A stretch of DNA of 64,000 nucleotides from Diphasiastrum complanatum (GCA_029204225.1 CM055103.1:40568489-40632488), one strand, 5' to 3'. Counted from the first letter of the stretch, positions 9,951 to 22,962 are shown. Notes: generated by a model from the sequence alone, not told the origin. Numbers and translations: made by a program.

Positions 9951-11780
9951 GATCATTCACTTTATAAGTCAATTTTGTTTGATCAATAACCAATGAATTT
10001 GAACAAATTGAAAGCGTCCATGGTTTTTTCAAATTTTACATAAACTGGGATTTTCAAATACCATTCAATATGGACCTAAACTGTGACAATCGATCAAACA
10101 TCGACTTGACAATTTCATAGCTACCATCACATATTGGAAGGATTCTGAAACATTCAGCATGCATCCGATATGACATGCAGTGATTTCAATAAAAAAAATC
10201 AATTTTTACGTAAATTGCCAAGAAACTGGAAAATTAGCACTGGCATTCTCGAAATCTGTTCAAAATGGACCAACTGTGAAAATCGATTATCAAATTCACA
10301 AGCACTATCACATATCAAAATCATTCCAAAACATTCTGCATGCAACAAACTTAACATGCACTGACTTTTTCGTAAAAACAACCTTTTTTTTCAAAAATAG
10401 CCTAGACACTAGGAAATCTGCTTTTTGATCTAGAATTACCAAAAATAGCTTCATGCAAGAAATCATTCGATCAATCTACTGATTACGCATGCAACATGCA
10501 TCCAAGCATGCATAAAGGTCTATCCACAAACAAACACTACATTGAGTTACAAGCATGCATGCATCAGAACATTTCGAAAATTTTGCAAATTTTAGTTCAA
10601 AAATTGCCAAACTTTCGATAGCCATAAGTTTCTCTACAAAACGCCAAATTGGTCACTGTAAAGAATAGTACGGAGGGAGAGTGGGTCTACAAGGCACTTG
10701 CTACATCACCCTGCCACCTAGGCTTCACACATGCGAGATGTAAATGACAGAAAATCCTGTAGGAGGGCGCACTTTTTAGGTGGTATCATAAAAAATTTAA
10801 CTCCAGCCCAATAAGCATCCAATAAGAGGTGAAAAGCACCTACTAAGTCCATTAGAGAGGCACAGAAGCTTCTAACAGGTCCAGCAAACAATCATAAGCT
10901 CAAATCATGCAAAAAATGCATTTTGGCCTCCTTCAACAAGCAAAACTTCAACTTGATGGTGTCTAATGCTCCCCTATCAAAATTGGATGCATAATGGCTC
11001 AAACCAGACAAAATACATCATATTTTGAACTTTTAATGAGAACCAACAGGTTCAGACCCCCATTTGGTAGGTATTCATGCCCAAAAATCACCAAAAATAC
11101 ACTATATTTTGATGTTTTGAGCCCCCTAATGGTGTCCAATCCTAACCAAACTCTATGACAGCCTTAGGGCAGCTTCATTGCACCTTTAAAAATGTTCATG
11201 CAAAATATTGGCTATGAATTTAGAGATCTACTGCAAAATTAGTCCAGAAAACATCAAAGAACCATGATTTTTGACCAATTTTGACCAAAATTTGCGGGTC
11301 AAATCCAAATACCTGTAAATCCATTACATGCAAGCACTACAAGTTTTGATTTCAGTCAAATATGTATTCTATAGCCCATTTCTAATCCAAAAACCCCAAT
11401 TTTTGGTCCAAAATCACTATCTAATCATCCTTTTGACTATTCCAACATTATGCAATCATTAGATCCAATCATTAATGACTATAAAAACATCAAGTACAAT
11501 CTGAAAAACGTACTACATCAGTACCTATGATCGATTCCAAGCAAGAAACTTCAATTCTAGGTGAAAATTTCACTAAAACCATAAAAAATCCTTTGATTTC
11601 CATCAAAATCTATGGAAAAAATCCATAATTATGATCTTTAGGCTGAAAGTACAACGAATTCAGAGAAGCCACCTACTTGGAGATTAATTCCACCACCTGG
11701 AAGTAACATGCAAGGAGAAATCCACAAAAACTGAGAAAATAGAAGAAGTAGCTCCACCTTCCAATTGATGCGAATCCATA
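9951..11780 (-). other. Non-coding sequence, probably internal region of a minus-strand LTR element
   Basis: This is AT-rich with no convincing gene. It abuts, on its right side, a copia-like primer site and an LTR start, so on the minus strand it would be the internal region of that element. Short GCATGCATG words cluster at 10480-10560. No copy elsewhere in the window confirms the extent. Confidence 0.35.
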
Positions 11781-11792
11781 GCTTTGATACCA
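11781..11792 (-). other. Copia-like primer-binding site
   Basis: The minus strand reads TGGTATCAAAGC, one base from the standard TGGTATCAGAGC. It lies one base from a TG that can start an LTR on the plus strand. Confidence 0.55.
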
Positions 11793-11793
11793 C

Positions 11794-12330
11794 TGTAAGA
11801 ATCACGTTATGAAGATCTGACTAGATTTTGTTGCAAAACAACCAAAAGGACACTTGGTGGAGCAAAACCACCCATCCAATCATGGATCCCTCCTGGAGTT
11901 CCCTCCTAGATCTAGCCCCTAAGCCATGGTGAATGAATGCAAGAGAGGGGAGGAATCCTGGCTCAGTAAACTGAATTTCCAATAGGGAGATGGGAGAGTT
12001 TCCATGGTAACTATTCTCTCTCCAAAGAGAGAATATTTCCCTTATGATCCCCATGCAATTTATATTAGCTATTAACCTCTTTCTTGCATTATAGCAGTCA
12101 GACACCATGCAAGTGCTCCTATGTCCAATTATAGGTCTGGGCCCTCATATGATTATTAATTACTTTACAAGCCAAACCTGGAATGACGAGGCATAACCAA
12201 TAATCACATACATTGGAGTGACCGACTGTCCATGTCAGGAATTATTCCGACTCCCTTATACAAGACATGGACGTAACATGCAGCCTCAAAGGGACTAACC
12301 TCGATTTTGAATCAGCTAAAGAGGATTGAG
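11794..12330 (-). repeat. Probable LTR next to the 11781 primer site (right end approximate)
   Basis: It begins TGTAAGAATCAC beside the primer site. No second copy is present in the window, so the right boundary is a guess at where composition changes. The GC content is higher than the flanks, as in other LTRs here. Confidence 0.4.
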
Positions 12331-14600
12331 CTGGACTATTCTTTTTTGAAAAGAATCACCAACTTTATTTCTTATAGCAAAGGAATTTGATGTTCCAATA
12401 ACAAATTATTTTCGCTTAAATTTTTTCATTAGTAGATTAGTTATGTAGCCTAGATTGGAAAATGTAATGAATTTTTAGGCTCTTAAAATGTTGTCAATAT
12501 AGATGTCAACATGTAGAGGACAAAAAATAGATCTTCATTGCTTTTTGTAGCATGTTGATCTGAGGTGTCATGCGAAAGTTCTAGCACTTGAAAAAAAATT
12601 TAAGCAGCTAAAAAAAAGGTCTTGGTAAGAATTTTTGAGAAAAACACTATTTCTAAGCATTCAAGAGCTAATAGTAGTTTGTAGACATAGGGCTATATAC
12701 TCCAGATGACTAGAATGATGAGATTGAAAACTTTTAGTTCTATTTGATGGAGCTTGAGGCTCCGAAAAGCTAGCTTTTGTGAAAAAAATCAATAGTTTCT
12801 ACAAACAACCGCAATTTTTTCTTCTTGCACAGGTTGTCTCACTTGGAGAAAAACCCTCATAAAAAAAAAAGATTTGAGAAAAGGGGGACGAACAAACTGC
12901 TTGGAGCCCTTCCTAGCAGGTAGTTTGCCTAGGACCCGAATTGCTCAATTGCCAGGAGACCCTACTAAGGATAGCCGGCTAGGGGAGGGTGCCAAACATT
13001 TTTTTTTTTCACTTTTCAACATAGAATGGAGGGCTATTGGGCTCCATTTTTGCTGAGTTTTGGGTTGTTTTAGTTACCATTTTAGATGGAGGTCAAAATA
13101 GCCACTTGGTAGTAGGATGAATGGTTTTACAGCCAACATATGGTATGCATTAAAAAAAAATGACAAAACCCCAACGAAAATCAAAATTTTTGTTGTTTCC
13201 GTAAAAAAATGGTTTGCTTTTTTCAAGTATGAAAGTGAGAATTGAATCTCTTGTGAGAGGTAGTAGGCATGAATTTAAGTGCCTATGTTGAGCACTAAGT
13301 GCATTTTGGAAGGTGTAATTTATGCTTATGCATAGAAGAAAACATGCTTTGACAATTATTTGAACATGATTTTCATGCTATAAAACTTTAGGTGACTACC
13401 GTCAATATGGTCCCATCAATGCAAGCTAGCTTGCTAGCAAAATGAGATCACAGTTTTCAAAAAATAAAAGCATAAACAAGATGAAAAATGAATAAATGCA
13501 AAATAGATTTGTTGATGCTTGAATATGCACTTCATCTATTTGAACCTACACACCACAAATAAGGCACCTCAATCATTCTTTAATACAAAAAAACTAAAAA
13601 AAAAAACGTCAAAACTCGTTATTCTTTTTATCCAATGTTGCTCCTTGTTGGCTACTTGAGCACTTTAGTGGTACTTCTCAATTGACATTGCTTCAAATGA
13701 TGTTCCTCATCCTACTTTGAGGATAATCTAGTTTCATAATGCTTAGTGCCCTTTAGTACTCATCCTCAGAATTTTAATGTCGTTGACTTTCAACCTCCTT
13801 ATGGTGATTAGTCTACAAGACGATGTACTCTTTGATTTTCTCCTCTTGAATGGTGGTAGATTTATGGAACATGTCCTTGTTGACCCTTATGATTCATTCT
13901 TGTGCAATGTCTATGGGCATGGGCCAAATGGTCCTATCCTTTGTTGGTTCTTTTAATGAAGCGTTTATTTATTCTCCAATAACTCTTCAAGGGGCTCAAC
14001 CTCTAACCAAGGGACATAGTTTTTACCTCTCTTTAAGAAGTGATAGTGTTTAACTAGTTATCTTCTCTCATGTCATTATTGACACTTGATGACATGTTTC
14101 TAGTCAAATGAATTTCTCCTAAAAAGAAACTTTTTACTTCTCAAGGTTCTTTTATAGTTTCAAGTTATTATCGTATTCCAGGTGATTTGTGGGTTTTTCA
14201 TGCCTATGATGAAGCTTGGAACTTGTCACCGTTGGGTTGATTTGTGAAGATGGTTGTTCTACTACCTCATTTATGATGGGATTGAGGGCTGTTCTTTTGT
14301 TTACGTCAACTTTGCCTAAAAATCTATGCCCTAATTTGTGCCAACAATTATCCCTCCACCAATTGAAGCGATACCATAAAAACGTGGAAGGACAAGCTAG
14401 GAGAGCTCTTGAAATGACATCTATTGCCAAAAGCACAATAAAGACAACTGGAATTTCCTTGTGGAATCTCAAGTCCACAAATAACCTTGTTGAGAAGATG
14501 CTCACAATGAAATTATTTCCTGCTCTTTTCTTTCTCTTATGCAGAAAAAATTTACATGAGAAATCAAGAGTTCTTCAATCAAATGAAACTTGAAACCTAA
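12331..14600. other. Unassigned DNA
   Basis: AT-rich sequence with homopolymer A and T runs. Short open frames exist on both strands around 13850-14590 but overlap each other and show no domain I know. No LTR, primer site or repeat unit was seen. Confidence 0.4.
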
Positions 14601-14742
14601 TCTTTTTTAGACAATTTTTTTTTTTTAGGGGGGGCCAAGTTTTAAGATTTTCTTTTGCTATTTTTGTTTGCTTTTCTTGATTTTATGTATATCAATATTT
14701 AAAAAAATCAAAAAATCAAAAAATCAAATAAAAACACCTTCC

Positions 14743-14838
14743 GTGGGTTTTTCCCATTGAACCTATACGGAACCTGTACAAAACTAGTTTGTGGGTTTTT
14801 CCCATTGAACCTATACGGAACCTGTACAAAACTAGTTT
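14743..14838. repeat. 48-bp tandem duplication
   Basis: Two back-to-back copies (14743-14790 and 14791-14838) of a unit starting GTGGGTTTTTCCCATTG are identical by eye. Just upstream, at about 14615-14634, is a T12-A-G7 tract. Confidence 0.9.
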
Positions 14839-14843
14839 TGTAC
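14824..14843. repeat. Perfect 20-bp palindrome
   Basis: GTACAAAACTAGTTTTGTAC is its own reverse complement. It forms at the right edge of the 48-bp duplication because the second unit is followed by TGTAC. The first unit lacks the full palindrome. Confidence 0.85.
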
Positions 14844-16500
14844 GGTATGGAATGGTGTCATATTAGTTCTTAGATATGAAAAATCAAAAGTTGGAATTTG
14901 AAATCAGCTCATGAGATAAGCTTGTGTTTTGATATTTGTAAGTTTTGAACTTTAGAGTTAAAACCTCAAATTAGAAATATGTCAAACTAAGATTTGCAAT
15001 GCATCTACTTCTCAAAGTATAATATCTCATATCCAATCTTGCATGACTTTTGGAATGGATATTCTTGTAAAAATGTATTATGTCAAATTTCAAAGATAAC
15101 AAACATCATTAGAAGCTGAATTGTTAGTTGCGAAGCCACAAGTAGTAAAATATATGCTAGTATATGATTCCTTACATGCTTCTTGGTACTCTCAATGTGT
15201 GGAATCACAAAGAATCGAACCTAGGTGGGTGTGCCCAACTCAAGCATGATATATGTGTGGGAAGATATGATTTTTTACATGGAAGACTTTGCTTATGATA
15301 TTGATGATCCCAGCCCAACAAACACGAAAGAAAGCTCGAGATTGTATCAGATCACCTTTAAAACCCTTAATAATAAACATTCCTTGGTTATATCGTCCAT
15401 TCACTAAAAGTAGTAAAGAACCCATTAGAGACTCCTTCAGCAAGACTTCACTAGAGACAGCTTCAGCAAGGCTTTTGTGGTGATTACAAGTATAGTTTTC
15501 AAATCTACTATTTGCAAAAATACTAAGTAGTTTCTTTGAGTGCTTCAGACTCTCTTTGTTTAACAGGGTTTTATGTACAACATCAACTATTTGCAAAAGG
15601 GAAGTATGACATAATGAGAACATAGAGAATAGGGATGGGTTTTATGACAAATGCTATTGTTACAGATTGCAGGGACATAAATTTATACCAAAAATCACCC
15701 AACACCTTTATGTTTCTTGAGCTCAAATGCAGAAATAAATATCAAGTTCAATCGATTCCAGATTGAATGTCAGAAAAACGAATCTGATAAAGAAACACGA
15801 AGAAGCGTAATGTTACATACTGGTTGAGGAGGGAAGTAAAACCTTTTAGGATTCTGACTTAACAAATCAACAAGAACCTCAACAAATCATATTTACTGAA
15901 AGCCTCTTGAAGCTAGTTAGGAAACAAGAGGTTGGGAAAAGTACATTAATAACCTGGAGAAGCTTTGCTCAATGTCTATTGTAGAAAACAATGTCACTGT
16001 ACAGAGACCATGCTTACATAGCACTTTGAAAAGCAGGTTATGTCTTACTTCCCTAACTTGGAGAGAATTCGTTCCAAATATGACTTGCTGCTGATGTATC
16101 TTATAGATAACATTCTAAGGAGAAATGCACAAGCTTAGTTGACTGCCCATGGCTTCTATGCAGGCTTAGCTGTCTGCCATCCAAAGGCCATTTGCAGACA
16201 TACTTGTTGCTGCATACTTGAAAGGCCAAATAAACAAAACTATTTTATGAGTTAGGTGGACCAGTATTGAGATTGCAATCTTTTAAAAAAAAGGATAAAA
16301 CAGCCGTGCTTGAGCACCTTATCAAACCTAACTCTGCAAGAGTACACTCATGCTGAGCCTTGGATGTAGTCAATGAGGAACCCCTAAGAATTCACCAAAG
16401 TACAAAATAATCAATTATTCTCTTTTCTGACTTCTAGTGAGATATTGTGATTCACAGAGCAAGCTTCTCACCGGCTCGACTTGTGAAAACCCAACCAGGG
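14844..16500. other. Mostly unassigned DNA
   Basis: No transposon domain is recognised. From about 15640 the base composition becomes more even and resembles non-coding parts of a low-copy gene, which would be downstream of the minus-strand exon candidates at 16507-18131. The frames at 15225-15623 are not convincing. Confidence 0.35.
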
Positions 16501-16506
16501 GAGGCT

Positions 16507-16866
16507 TCAGGTGTTATAGCAAGGCACCATAGCCTCAGACAAATATAGCCTTTGCAAAATTGCGAAGAATCTTACGAATTCTTTCATGGGACTGTTTAGA
16601 TAGTTGTACATTGCAGTAATGACAGATATATACTTTGCTAACTTTTGCCAAAATTCTACAAAGAACCTCTTGCTTCGATTGGATTCTCGAACCGTCGGCT
16701 GCAGGTAAGCCCGTGCTGCCTGCTCTACCAAATGATTCTTGATTGGAGTCCGACTTTCGAGGTCTATAACATCGTGATTGAGCAAATGCTGCTTGCAACT
16801 TTTCAAAGGCGGCATAATGTCACGAAGACTTATGTAGCTCACATCACCTTCATTACACTTAATCAT
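16507..16866 (-). CDS. Candidate host-gene exon, plant protein with an AARAYLQP motif
   Basis: A 119-residue minus-strand open frame is preceded by a plausible splice acceptor (GAACCTGAAACAG). It contains VSYISLRDIMPP (about residues 9-20), TPIKNHLVEQAARAYLQPT (about 40-58) and a hydrophobic, Phe-rich C-terminus. I recall small uncharacterised seed-plant proteins with a SLRD segment followed by IKNxLVxxAAxAYLQP. No function is claimed. It could be a complete small gene starting at the first Met or the last exon of a longer one. It has no similarity to the transposons here, and this is the strongest sign of a non-transposon gene in the window. Confidence 0.5.
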   Translation of the reverse strand: MIKCNEGDVSYISLRDIMPPLKSCKQHLLNHDVIDLESRTPIKNHLVEQAARAYLQPTVRESNRSKRFFVEFWQKLAKYISVITAMYNYLNSPMKEFVRFFAILQRLYLSEAMVPCYNT

Positions 16867-17493
16867 CTCTGTTTCAGGTTCTAAGTCCCAGCAGATTGCA
16901 CCCCCTCCTATTGGGTGCTGTCCAAGAGTGATAGAACACAGTCTTCAGCTGCCTTGCTTGAATGCTCATTGTACAGCCATTAAAATCTGCGCAAATTTGT
17001 TCATCAAAAAATCATTCAGTTTTGCCACCAAAAATTACATCTTATAGTCCTTGTTACGTAGCTCTGGATAACGCCAACCATATTGAAGGGCATACATAAA
17101 TTATAGCATAAGCAATCCAAACAGGCAGGAAAACATTCCATACAAATGAGCTGCAGAATTGAAGTAGTACGGGCCTTTACCTACTGAACTGCTGAGAATC
17201 AAGTGTTTGCAGAAAACAACTGGAATACAGTCCTGTTGACTATTTTATAATGCTTGGACCAGGCACCTTGAAACACCTTTGACGCTATAAGCTCAATTTG
17301 GCAATGGGAATCACAGCATCTGGCTTCCTCTATCTAGCATGATGTGAAATAGGGATCACACAAAGAAGCTTTCTGCCAGTTTTCTACAGGTGCAGTGCAG
17401 TCAGGAAACAAATATGGTTAATGAATAACATTCGGACTGCAAGTGAAAGCTATTGCTTATAATGCTATCCTTCAAGGATTTTACTTTACATAC
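16867..17493 (-). other. Intron-like sequence between candidate exons
   Basis: This lies between the two minus-strand exon candidates. It has several short open stretches that look protein-like, for example around 17030-17165 (YYFNSAAHLYGMFSCLFGLL, then a stop, then YALQYGWRYPELRNKDYK). None can be joined to the exons in frame with confidence, so it may hold further, damaged exons. Confidence 0.35.
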
Positions 17494-18131
17494 TTTTTCC
17501 AAAGAAATTGCATAAAAAGAGGAGCATTGGTGAACGTAGTCTTTGAAAATATCCAGTCTTATTCTCAACTTCAAGTATATATCTGCAGGCATGAAAATCT
17601 CAGTAAAGATTAGCTGATCAAATTTGTTTCAGCTCTTCTCTTTCTTACATTGACACCTCAAATTTGTTTCAGCTCTTCTCTTTCTTACATTGACACCAAA
17701 GAGGAAGCCTTACCAATCGTTTCTTCAGATGTGATGCTGGCTAACAGTTCCTTGATATAAATCAATTCAGCTAAAGGGAAACAAAGATGAATTTACCTCA
17801 AAGGGAAGGAGATTCTCGTTGCTCTGCCTGGATGAGAAACCAGGAAACTGTGCAGCAAAATGAAGATCCTTGGGCTAGAAATAGATAACTCTGTGAAACG
17901 TGCCAACCACTCGTGATTCCCGAGATTGCCCAAGAGAAGGAGCTGCAAAGCAAACCGGAAAATTAAAATAAGACACTGAAAGAAAGCATGAGACAAGTCT
18001 GAACTTGATATCCTTCCACCAAAACCAAAACATATATTTGAGGTTTGATCCCTCTGTCTTGCCTTGCCTTCACCAACGTCGCTTGCAACTTCTACAAGGA
18101 TTTGACTTACACTCCATAACAGTCCTCGCAT
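17494..18131 (-). CDS. Candidate multi-exon host gene, 5' part
   Basis: Four minus-strand blocks join in one open frame with GT-AG boundaries: 18131-18111 (starts ATG; donor GTAAGT), 17847-17797 (acceptor TTTTGCTGCACAG, donor GTAAAT), 17750-17714 (acceptor ATATCAAG, donor GTAAGG) and 17582-17494 (acceptor CATGCCTGCAG, donor GTATGT). Exon phases agree throughout, giving 66 codons that begin MRGLLWSFPGF and include LLPFEELLASITSEETID and RLDIFKDYVHQCSSFYAI. I do not recognise the protein. No clear next exon was found: every acceptor tried leads to an early stop, so the gene may be truncated or dead. A (GA)n tract upstream at 18246-18285 would be in its leader or promoter, where CT-rich tracts are common in plants. 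Confidence 0.45.
17618..17697. repeat. 40-bp tandem duplication in a putative intron
   Basis: Two adjacent identical 40-bp units start TCAAATTTGTTTCAGC (17618-17657 and 17658-17697). They fall between the exon candidates ending at 17714 and starting at 17582. The unit contains a pyrimidine-rich stretch. Confidence 0.9.
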
Positions 18132-18242
18132 TGAATTGTACAAGGTGGGTTCTGAAGTGGGAAAGGTTGGGTAGAGAAAGACAGTTTCTGTCAGAAAACG
18201 TGCAAGCAACACTATCTATGAACGAATGAATGAATATCTGAG

Positions 18243-18245
<3 letters not shown>

Positions 18246-18285
<40 letters not shown>
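18246..18285. repeat. (GA)n microsatellite, about 20 units
   Basis: An uninterrupted GA run upstream (minus strand: CT) of the candidate gene at 17494-18131. It is much shorter than the CT runs inside transposons. Confidence 0.95.
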
Positions 18286-18288
<3 letters not shown>

Positions 18289-19187
18289 TTGAGAGTGAAA
18301 GGCTCATGTGGGAGGTAATAGGAGCGTGTTCCATGGAATTTTATTTTTATTTTTTTGGCCAATGGTGGCTGTGAACAAGGTTTCTCCTCCTATATTTCCA
18401 TGTTTTCAAATTTTCTTTCAAAATTGAAAAACTTTAAGCTCCCCTTTTTTTTTGTTTTCTTTTTTACATACATATTAAGCAACTAGTGGATGTTATATAC
18501 AACATATACAACTTGGCAATGCCATTTACGGAGCTAGTCTCTTTAGATGTACATAGTGGTTGAGATTCGAGCCTACACCTTTCCGGTGGCAGTCACAACA
18601 CTAACCAGTGCTTTTTAAAGTCTACCAACCTATTGAGATATTGTCTTTTATGGTGAGCCTCTATGAAATTCTCACAAGGGAAAACATGAGAACTCACAAG
18701 CTCAAAACCTTGAGAGCTTTGTGATCCATCTTGGCTAAGCCTATCGATGTTGTTGGAACATGATATATTATACGATGTAAAACCTGTAACCATACTAGTG
18801 CAATCAAGTGGTTACCAAATGAGCACATCTATTGTGCGAGTAAATGTTTGTGATTTTAATGATAGGTCATTAAAGGCCAATATTGAAAGACAAAAGATGT
18901 ATGACAAACTTGACATGTGAAAAAGTATGGTATTTCATAAGGCTTTTATGTCGCAATAAGAATGAGCATTGTTTGTGGGCACAAGCTTCTAAGCCTCTCT
19001 TTATCTCACTCATTGACCAACCCTTCAAGTGCCCATTTCATGGCTATTGCTCAACCTAAGCCTCTCTTCATGGTTTCAAAACACTATCTATCTATCTATC
19101 ATACACCCTTGTTTCCTTATAGGAGATTTTTGGGTGATCCTTTTCTCTTGTCTTGCTCAAGTAAAAAACACAAGGTATTGACTTGCT

Positions 19188-19190
<3 letters not shown>
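18286..19190. other. Unassigned DNA
   Basis: No gene or element was recognised. A GATTCGAGCC word near 18571 resembles a tRNA-type B box, but no matching A box or tail was found. Confidence 0.4.

Positions 19191-19258
<68 letters not shown>
19191..19258. repeat. (TC)n microsatellite at the broken end of N2
   Basis: About 34 TC units are followed directly by a short C run and then N2 coding sequence at 19262. The N2 frame runs into the repeat and is read there as an Arg-Glu repeat. The rest of N2 (C-terminal part of the frame, polypurine tract and 3' LTR) is missing at this point. Confidence 0.95.
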
Positions 19259-19260
<2 letters not shown>

Positions 19261-19261
19261 C

Positions 19262-20023
19262 CCCACTTATTCTCATAAGAAGTTTACAACTTGCCTTTAG
19301 GATTGAAAACATAAAATTTTCATCTTTATGAATGAACACATCATTCATGATCTTATTGAAACCAAAAGATCCTACATTATGAAGATATTTACATTTCCTT
19401 AACTTCATAACTAATGTAAGCTTACAAGGAAAACATATTTTGCTATCTTTTAAGGCATCACACTCAACTAGTATTGCTTTAATCCACCTTTGAGATACAA
19501 AAATCTCTTCAAAGCAAAATGGTTCTTCATAAGTTGACATGATAGCATAAATGAAACTATTTTCATTTTGTGATTGTTGTTTCTTATTCTTGATTGATTT
19601 CTCTTGGATCATAACAATAAGTTTGAACTTATCTAAAGTTCCAAGCAAAATACTTTCCAAGGACATAAAATAAATCCAAGTTACTTTCATGAAAGTGACA
19701 TCTATCTTTGCATCTTGAAGCAAACAATGCACTTCCAAATGAAAAATTTTAAAAGATTTGACATGTGTTGTGATGGACTCTTGAAGACAAATCTTGCAAG
19801 TCCTTGTGAGACTCCAAGCCTCATTCACCTTTCCACAAAGGAAACACCTTTCCTTGGACTTGTCCTTCTTGTATTTGCATTTCGAACTTGAATCTCCATC
19901 CTTCTCTTCGGACCCCTTGCTTTGGTTCTTCTTGAATGGATTGGTCTTCTTTTTGTAGCATCTTGAGAAAAAATATCCTTCCTTGCCACAAAGGTTGCAC
20001 TTAGGGTCCTTTATTTCCTTCAA
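19262..20023 (-). pseudogene. N2 copia-derived reading frame, open but truncated
   Basis: This copy of the N-family frame is open for about 254 codons before entering the microsatellite. It spans the point where N1 has a stop. In order it shows CNLCGKEGYFFSRC (knuckle with Tyr for His), a Lys/Ser-rich linker, CFLCGK ... CKICLQE, the WIYFM and KFKLIV segment, then the FEEIFVSQRW segment. The codons joining the two N1 blocks read QNENSFIYAIM. The start at 20023 is simply the first Met in frame. Loss of the C-terminal half makes it non-functional. As for N1, derivation from copia gag, integrase and RT is inferred. Confidence 0.55.
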
Positions 20024-21153
20024 TATAATGCCACCTATTGATGCTATGTGAATAAAACCTGTGATATGATTCTACATATGTAATTTGTGACTCTCAAGAG
20101 ACTAGATTTGAACATCTTCAACAATCTAGAAGGATCTACAAAAGATCTAACTCACAAACCTAAGAATCAATCTTCACACTAATGACTAGTCATTTGGAAA
20201 CTTTGCTTTGATCACTAAGACAAAAGCATACAATCTTTGAATCAAATCACAAAAGAAATCAGATCCACTCTCCTATTGGACTTATCAAATACCAATGACT
20301 ATTTCTTTTGAAAGTTGAAATGGATATGAAAAGATTTGACACCTAGATTTTCCTTTTCACTTGACTAGTTCTCTCAACACTTGAGATTCTTGAACAAAAG
20401 ATGGGTTTTTTTTTTCAAACACATGAAAATCAAACTTAATCACTTCTTTTGGACTCACTCTTGACCCAAATAATCTCACTCTTGAGATTTAGAATGAATT
20501 TGATTTGATTTGAAAACAAACTATACCACCAATTTTTCACATAGCTTAAAAAATTTAGACAACTAGAGATTCACAAAGATCTCAACCATGCATGAATACT
20601 CAAATATGGACTCCTCATTCTAGACATCCAATGGGATCACAAATTGAGCCTCACACTCTCACATAGAAAGTTGAACAAATCTAGAGTGATGGTACAATGA
20701 ATTTCATCCTCTCACCTTGCATATCACTCCTTAATCTATGATTTTTGGCAAAATCACTCTCAACTTCAACATGCACTCAAAAAATCAGAGATGATCAATT
20801 AATGCACCTAATTCAGGATTCAATTTTAATTTTTTGGCTGATCTAATCCAAAATCTAATCAAAGCATTAGATTTACTATAGAAAATGCTTGATTTTGCAC
20901 CAAAAATCACTCAAATTGGGTATGTGAGTCAAATTCTACAAATTTTTGAAATTTCTCAGTCAAAACTGGATATAACAGCCTCACACGTGTGAAAAGGATT
21001 CCTACAGCCTACAACAAGATCTGGACCAAAAATTTTGAGGATAGCTATCAAATCCAACTCGCTACACAAAATTCGACTAGTTTCCAAAAAGTTGCTAATT
21101 TTGGCTTTGATTTGGATTAACCCTATCAATTTCAACAAAACCTCTTGTACTAT
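20024..21153 (-). other. N2 non-coding internal region
   Basis: Matches the N1 leader (6013-7596) except for one internal deletion near 20673. It contains a CACACGTGTG palindrome near 20982, at the place equivalent to 7425 in N1. No gene seen. Confidence 0.65.
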
Positions 21154-21165
21154 GCTCTGATACCA

Positions 21166-21989
21166 TGTGCAAAAAGTACAAAAAGGACCAAGAGTGGATC
21201 CTAATCTTATTTTCAAGAGGGATTGGCTGTCATATTACTTGATCTATCAATCTACATCAGATTAAGATCAATCTAGATCAATTCTAGACACAAAATTCTA
21301 ACAAGAACAATCATTAATTGAAGGTAAGTGTACTTTATAGTTTTACACATGTGAAAAATTGTCTGAGTACGGACTCCAACCTGAAAATTAAGATAGAACC
21401 TCAAAACAATCAAAACAAATGTAGACAAATGGAGAGAATCACTCAAAATTGCTTCCAAAACCAAGATTGGTGTCTCACATTGATTATGGCCAAATGTGGC
21501 TCTATATATACAATAAGTGGGAGCTCGTGGTACTGATCATCCCTTTGATCCCACATGTGTGAAGGTGCTTTGTCATATGATGATTCGTCATGCAAAACTG
21601 ACACTTGGACAAAACCTCCTATTTTGAGCACTTTTGGTCGATTTTCCTTCTATATGGAGACCTACTTGAAATACTTCTAGAAGTCAAAATTAATCTACTT
21701 CAGCTTATTCCACACATGTGAGCTGTCCTATACACATGGGATGTGACACCTAACCAAAGGATGTGGCTCATGCAATCAATAGATTGATGCCATGTGTCAT
21801 ATGTCTAGAAAACTAGTTTTTGGCTTTTTTAGCCACTAGAACTTGAATTAAATCATATGTACAACCTATATGATTATGGTACATGACAAGTACACTATTT
21901 TCACATGTGAGAACAGGCTCCACAGATGTGTAATCATCCTATATACAAGATTTTTGGCCTATACCAAGCTTATTTTTGCATTTTTCACA
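21166..21989 (-). repeat. N2 5' LTR (824 bp)
   Basis: Starts TGTGCAAAAAGTAC and ends TTTTTCACA on the plus strand, like N1. The TATATATA box is at 21503-21510. Several of the N1 palindromes are kept (for example CCCACATGTGTGAAGG near 21550). The primer site abuts its left side. Confidence 0.85.
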
Positions 21990-21992
21990 GAA

Positions 21993-22962
<970 letters not shown>

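Larger units (their letters stand above)
19262..21989 (-). mobile_element. N2: second copy of the N1 element, left end lost
   Basis: It is collinear with N1 from about 5170 to 8440. It has the 5' LTR (21166-21989), the primer site TGGTATCAGAGC (21154-21165), the non-coding internal region with one about 560-base deletion relative to N1, and the coding block. The 3' LTR side is absent, ending at the (TC)n tract. Its right end lies three bases from the start of copia LTR C1 (21993). Confidence 0.85.

Noticed and set aside
13850-14593. Overlapping open frames on both strands
   Set aside because: They overlap each other on opposite strands, have no recognised motif and no splice or repeat context to choose between them.
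18560-18600. Possible tRNA-derived SINE, from a B-box-like GATTCGAGCC (also GAATCGAACCTAGG near 15213)
   Set aside because: No A box at the right distance, no poly-A or short repeat tail, and no second copy in the window.
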